From an uncultured Mycoplasmatota bacterium (GTDB lineage: Bacteria; Bacillota_I; Bacilli_A; RF39; UBA660), in assembly GCA_900553435.1 (NCBI GenBank), contig USDC01000010.1, forward strand, positions 1 through 11,458: a stretch of 11,458 nucleotides of DNA, written 5' to 3'. The notes under the pieces were generated by a model. The model was given only the letters and a program-made list of their open reading frames with translations, searched no databases and was not told the DNA's origin. Below, piece by piece: positions 9,693 to 11,458 of the stretch. The stretch's first letter is position 1. Every line of letters starts with the position of its first letter. Position numbers and translations under genes: made by a program.

Positions 9693-9706
9693 TATATGAG
9701 TGCTAA
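9680..9706. promoter_or_regulatory. CIRCE operator 2 (HrcA binding site) over the -35 region
   Basis: CTAGCAATG, 9 bases, GAGTGCTAA. The right half is perfect (9/9); the left half matches at 6 of 9. The arms and spacer cover the -35 box and part of the promoter spacer, so bound HrcA would block RNA polymerase. Its centre lies 47 bp from that of operator 1. Confidence 0.8.
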
Positions 9707-9721
9707 TTTTTTTAAAAAAAG

Positions 9722-9742
9722 AAAAAAAGTGTAAAAAACACT
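9722..9742 (-). terminator. Terminator of the dedA gene
   Basis: On the minus strand AGTGT-TTTTT-ACACT forms a 5-bp stem followed by a T run. The stem starts with the last two bases of the dedA TAG stop (9743-9741). It is short and AT-rich, but it lies exactly where the dedA transcript should end before the hrcA promoter. Confidence 0.55.
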
Positions 9743-10358
9743 AATTATTCTTCTTAAGCCTTTTATAATAAAACCAAAAAACAAGACCAAAAAACATAAA
9801 TACCAATATAACTAAAACTATATGAGAATATCTATCAAACACTCCTAAAATAGAATTCCAGTTCTCACCTAGTCTATTCCCTATAATTAATAAAACAGTA
9901 TTCCAAATTGTTGAACCTGCGAATGTATAAAGTAAAAATTTTAGCATCTTCATTTCACTCATACCCGCAGGGATTGAAATTAAACTTCTTACTATTGGAA
10001 TAAATCTACAAAAGAAAACAGTCTTATTTCCTTTTTTATCAAACCAATCATCTGCTTTTTCAATATCACTTGCTTTTAATCTAAGTACTTTTCCAACTTT
10101 ACCATTTACAATTTTTATAAGTCTTTTCTTATTTAATATTTTACCTACATAATATAATATAATCGCACCTAAAACACTACCTAAAGTTGCAGCAATAATC
10201 ATTAAAATAATATTTAATTCTGCTTTTGTTGTCATAAAACCACCAAAAAGTAAGATAACCTCAGATGGTATTGGTGGAAATACATTTTCAATTGCAATTA
10301 GTAAAAACACACCTAAATATCCGTAACTATTCATAATAGATATGATAATTTCTTCCAT
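9741..10358 (-). CDS. DedA family (VTT domain) membrane protein
   Basis: A 205-residue integral membrane protein. It has the family hallmark ENVFPPIPSEVILLFGGF (24-41) with Glu24 and Glu33 in a membrane-re-entrant segment. The second signature FCRFIPIVRSLISIPAGMS (116-134) places Arg118 and Arg124 six residues apart, as the two essential arginines are in Escherichia coli YqjA. Further hydrophobic helices lie at about 48-72, 141-160 and 178-198, with a basic C-terminus (KRLKKNN). Family members act in membrane homeostasis; some (UptA) return undecaprenyl phosphate to the inner leaflet for cell-wall synthesis and others are tied to proton-driven transport. Which role applies here cannot be read from the sequence. 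GAAAGGAT sits 7-8 bases before the ATG. It has a terminator before hrcA and appears to be a single-gene unit. Confidence 0.92.
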   Translation of the reverse strand: MEEIIISIMNSYGYLGVFLLIAIENVFPPIPSEVILLFGGFMTTKAELNIILMIIAATLGSVLGAIILYYVGKILNKKRLIKIVNGKVGKVLRLKASDIEKADDWFDKKGNKTVFFCRFIPIVRSLISIPAGMSEMKMLKFLLYTFAGSTIWNTVLLIIGNRLGENWNSILGVFDRYSHIVLVILVFMFFGLVFWFYYKRLKKNN

Positions 10359-10388
10359 AATGTTTATCCTTTCTGTCTTATTAAATTT

Positions 10389-10418
10389 ATCATATTTATT
10401 AAATTAAGTAAACAACAA
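10389..10418 (-). promoter_or_regulatory. Candidate promoter of dedA
   Basis: On the minus strand TTGTTG (10418-10413), an 18-base spacer and TATGAT (10394-10389) lie about 30 bases before the dedA ATG. The -10 box matches 5 of 6 bases and the -35 box 3 of 6. The gap between the glycine-rich gene and dedA has no clear terminator, so read-through is also possible. Confidence 0.35.
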
Positions 10419-10427
10419 AAAAGAAAG

Positions 10428-11458
10428 TTAATCTAAACTAAGTAAAGTTATTCTTGCATATCCATTTCCAGAAAATCCATTTAAACTTTTAAGACCTCCA
10501 GTATCAGATATATCATTAAAAAATCCACCTAAAGGATTTGGATATGATACTTTTTCTGTTGCAGATGTACTCCAAGTATAACCATATCCATCAATCATTA
10601 CAGTATTAGTAAAGGTTTTTCCACTATAATGAATAGATTTACCGGTATGAATGATGCTTGACGAAGTAGATGCCTCACTAATTGCATCACATCCATTGTG
10701 ACCACTTATAAATGAAGAACCTCCTGTAGAACCACTGACGCTACAGTATATATCATTGTTCCATGATTTTGAGTAACCACCGCCACCTCCATAGTAGCCT
10801 CCTCCACCTCCGGAAGAACCATAACGGAGAGTTGTAACTTCACCGTTTCCACCTTTACCAAATGAGCCAGAAAGCTCTCCTGTTCTTGCATAACCGCCTT
10901 TTGTTTGAGTAGCTCCATATACTGGATATTTAGTAGATGGATAAGATGGACAAGACACAGATCCAGGAGAAAAACTTGAATTTTTTGAATACAAACCTCC
11001 ACCTGAAGAACCAACGGGCATTCCTCCACCACTTCCAGCTGCAACTATTATTCTGCTTTTTAAACTTTCAAAATTATTCCATGCTCCACTTACAAGTCTT
11101 ACATCTGTTGCTCCTGCCCCTGGATAATTTTGATAATATATTGAAGCGTTATCACTACCATAACTTCCTTTGCTCGAACTTCCCCCACCATTAAATGTTC
11201 CGTTTACCTCAGTTTTTCTGCTTTTCTCTCCAATATAAATATATAACCTTTCGTTTTTATCTAGTTCAATATCTCCACTGGTATATGCACCAAGATAATA
11301 ATACTTTTTATTTGAATTTTCTACAAATTCTCTAGTTGCTCCCCAAAGCTCTATTTTATATGTTCCAGAGTATGGTGCAGTAAATGTTTGATAATCTCCT
11401 GTATAATCAAAGTTGTATTCTTCTTGTTCTTTAAAATATATGTTACAGAAAAAATCTC
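10428..11458 (-). CDS. Glycine-rich surface/secreted protein (ALK-type glycine-rich domain), N-terminus outside window
   Basis: Open from the right edge to TAA 10430-10428, giving 342 residues. It starts with a strand-rich segment containing YQTFTAPYSGTYKIELWGA, then LGAYTSGDIELDKNERLYIY, repeated Gly-Gly-Gly-Ser stretches, GAGATDVRLVSGAWNNFESL, SRIIVAAGSGGGMPVGSSGG and a final GFSGNGYARITLL. This succession matches the glycine-rich domain found in ALK/LTK receptors and many bacterial surface proteins (Pfam Gly_rich/ALK_LTK_GRD type). Four cysteines are visible, three of them in the C-terminal half. A shorter start at ATG 11021 would cut off the conserved N-terminal half and is not accepted. 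No sorting motif or membrane anchor occurs at the C-terminus, and the signal peptide, if any, lies beyond the window. Binding or structural function at the cell surface is inferred. Confidence 0.82.
   Translation of the reverse strand, partial: DFFCNIYFKEQEEYNFDYTGDYQTFTAPYSGTYKIELWGATREFVENSNKKYYYLGAYTSGDIELDKNERLYIYIGEKSRKTEVNGTFNGGGSSSKGSYGSDNASIYYQNYPGAGATDVRLVSGAWNNFESLKSRIIVAAGSGGGMPVGSSGGGLYSKNSSFSPGSVSCPSYPSTKYPVYGATQTKGGYARTGELSGSFGKGGNGEVTTLRYGSSGGGGGYYGGGGGYSKSWNNDIYCSVSGSTGGSSFISGHNGCDAISEASTSSSIIHTGKSIHYSGKTFTNTVMIDGYGYTWSTSATEKVSYPNPLGGFFNDISDTGGLKSLNGFSGNGYARITLLSLD

Noticed and set aside
10415..10445. Possible terminator after the glycine-rich gene (AGTT..AACT before a T-rich stretch)
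   Set aside because: Only a 4-bp AT-rich stem is possible, too weak to support.
10706..11044. Minus-strand open frame of 112 codons inside the glycine-rich gene
   Set aside because: It is a shifted-frame reading of Gly-rich codons with no family features; the main frame has clear domain motifs.

Overview
The window is AT-rich DNA from a low-GC Gram-positive bacterium. It carries an HrcA/CIRCE heat-shock operon, a class B sortase and a near-consensus sigma-A-type promoter. Its reading frames work with the standard bacterial code: Trp is TGG and the stops are TAA or TAG. Short intergenic gaps and the style of the surface proteins suggest a compact-genome Bacilli/Mollicutes-like lineage, for example a gut-associated one. 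That placement is an inference; no rRNA or other taxonomic marker is present.

Layout, left to right. The 3' end of a plus-strand gene (1-184, C-terminus of TmcAL, tRNA-Met cytidine acetate ligase) converges on a minus-strand block and shares with it a bidirectional terminator whose two arms each contain one of the two stop codons. The block reads right to left. A glycine-rich secreted-type protein (cut by the right edge) is followed by a DedA membrane protein with its own terminator. Next comes the heat-shock operon hrcA-grpE-dnaK-pepF-dnaJ, ending at a hairpin terminator. Then there is a cation-diffusion-facilitator gene that looks frameshifted, a beta-helix surface protein with a VPKTG motif at its C-terminus, and a class B sortase.

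The heat-shock operon has a consensus promoter (TTGACA, 17 bp, TATAAT) bracketed by two CIRCE operators, one over the -35 region and one starting around +1. HrcA should therefore repress its own operon. The unusual feature is an M3B oligoendopeptidase gene (pepF) between dnaK and dnaJ, preceded by a perfect 10-bp hairpin with a GAAA loop. This would place a peptide-degrading enzyme under chaperone control.

The surface-protein/sortase pair is probably a substrate and enzyme unit. Only a terminator-bearing gap separates the two genes, so the sortase probably depends on read-through. Two adjacent genes, the surface protein at its signal peptide and the CDF transporter at its C-terminus, each appear to differ by one base from an intact gene. 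This is either local gene decay, phase variation or assembly error. I found no mobile element, CRISPR array, tRNA or rRNA, and no gene-free stretch longer than 300 bases. I did not find a clearly new multi-gene system; the pepF insertion and the sortase pair are the best leads.
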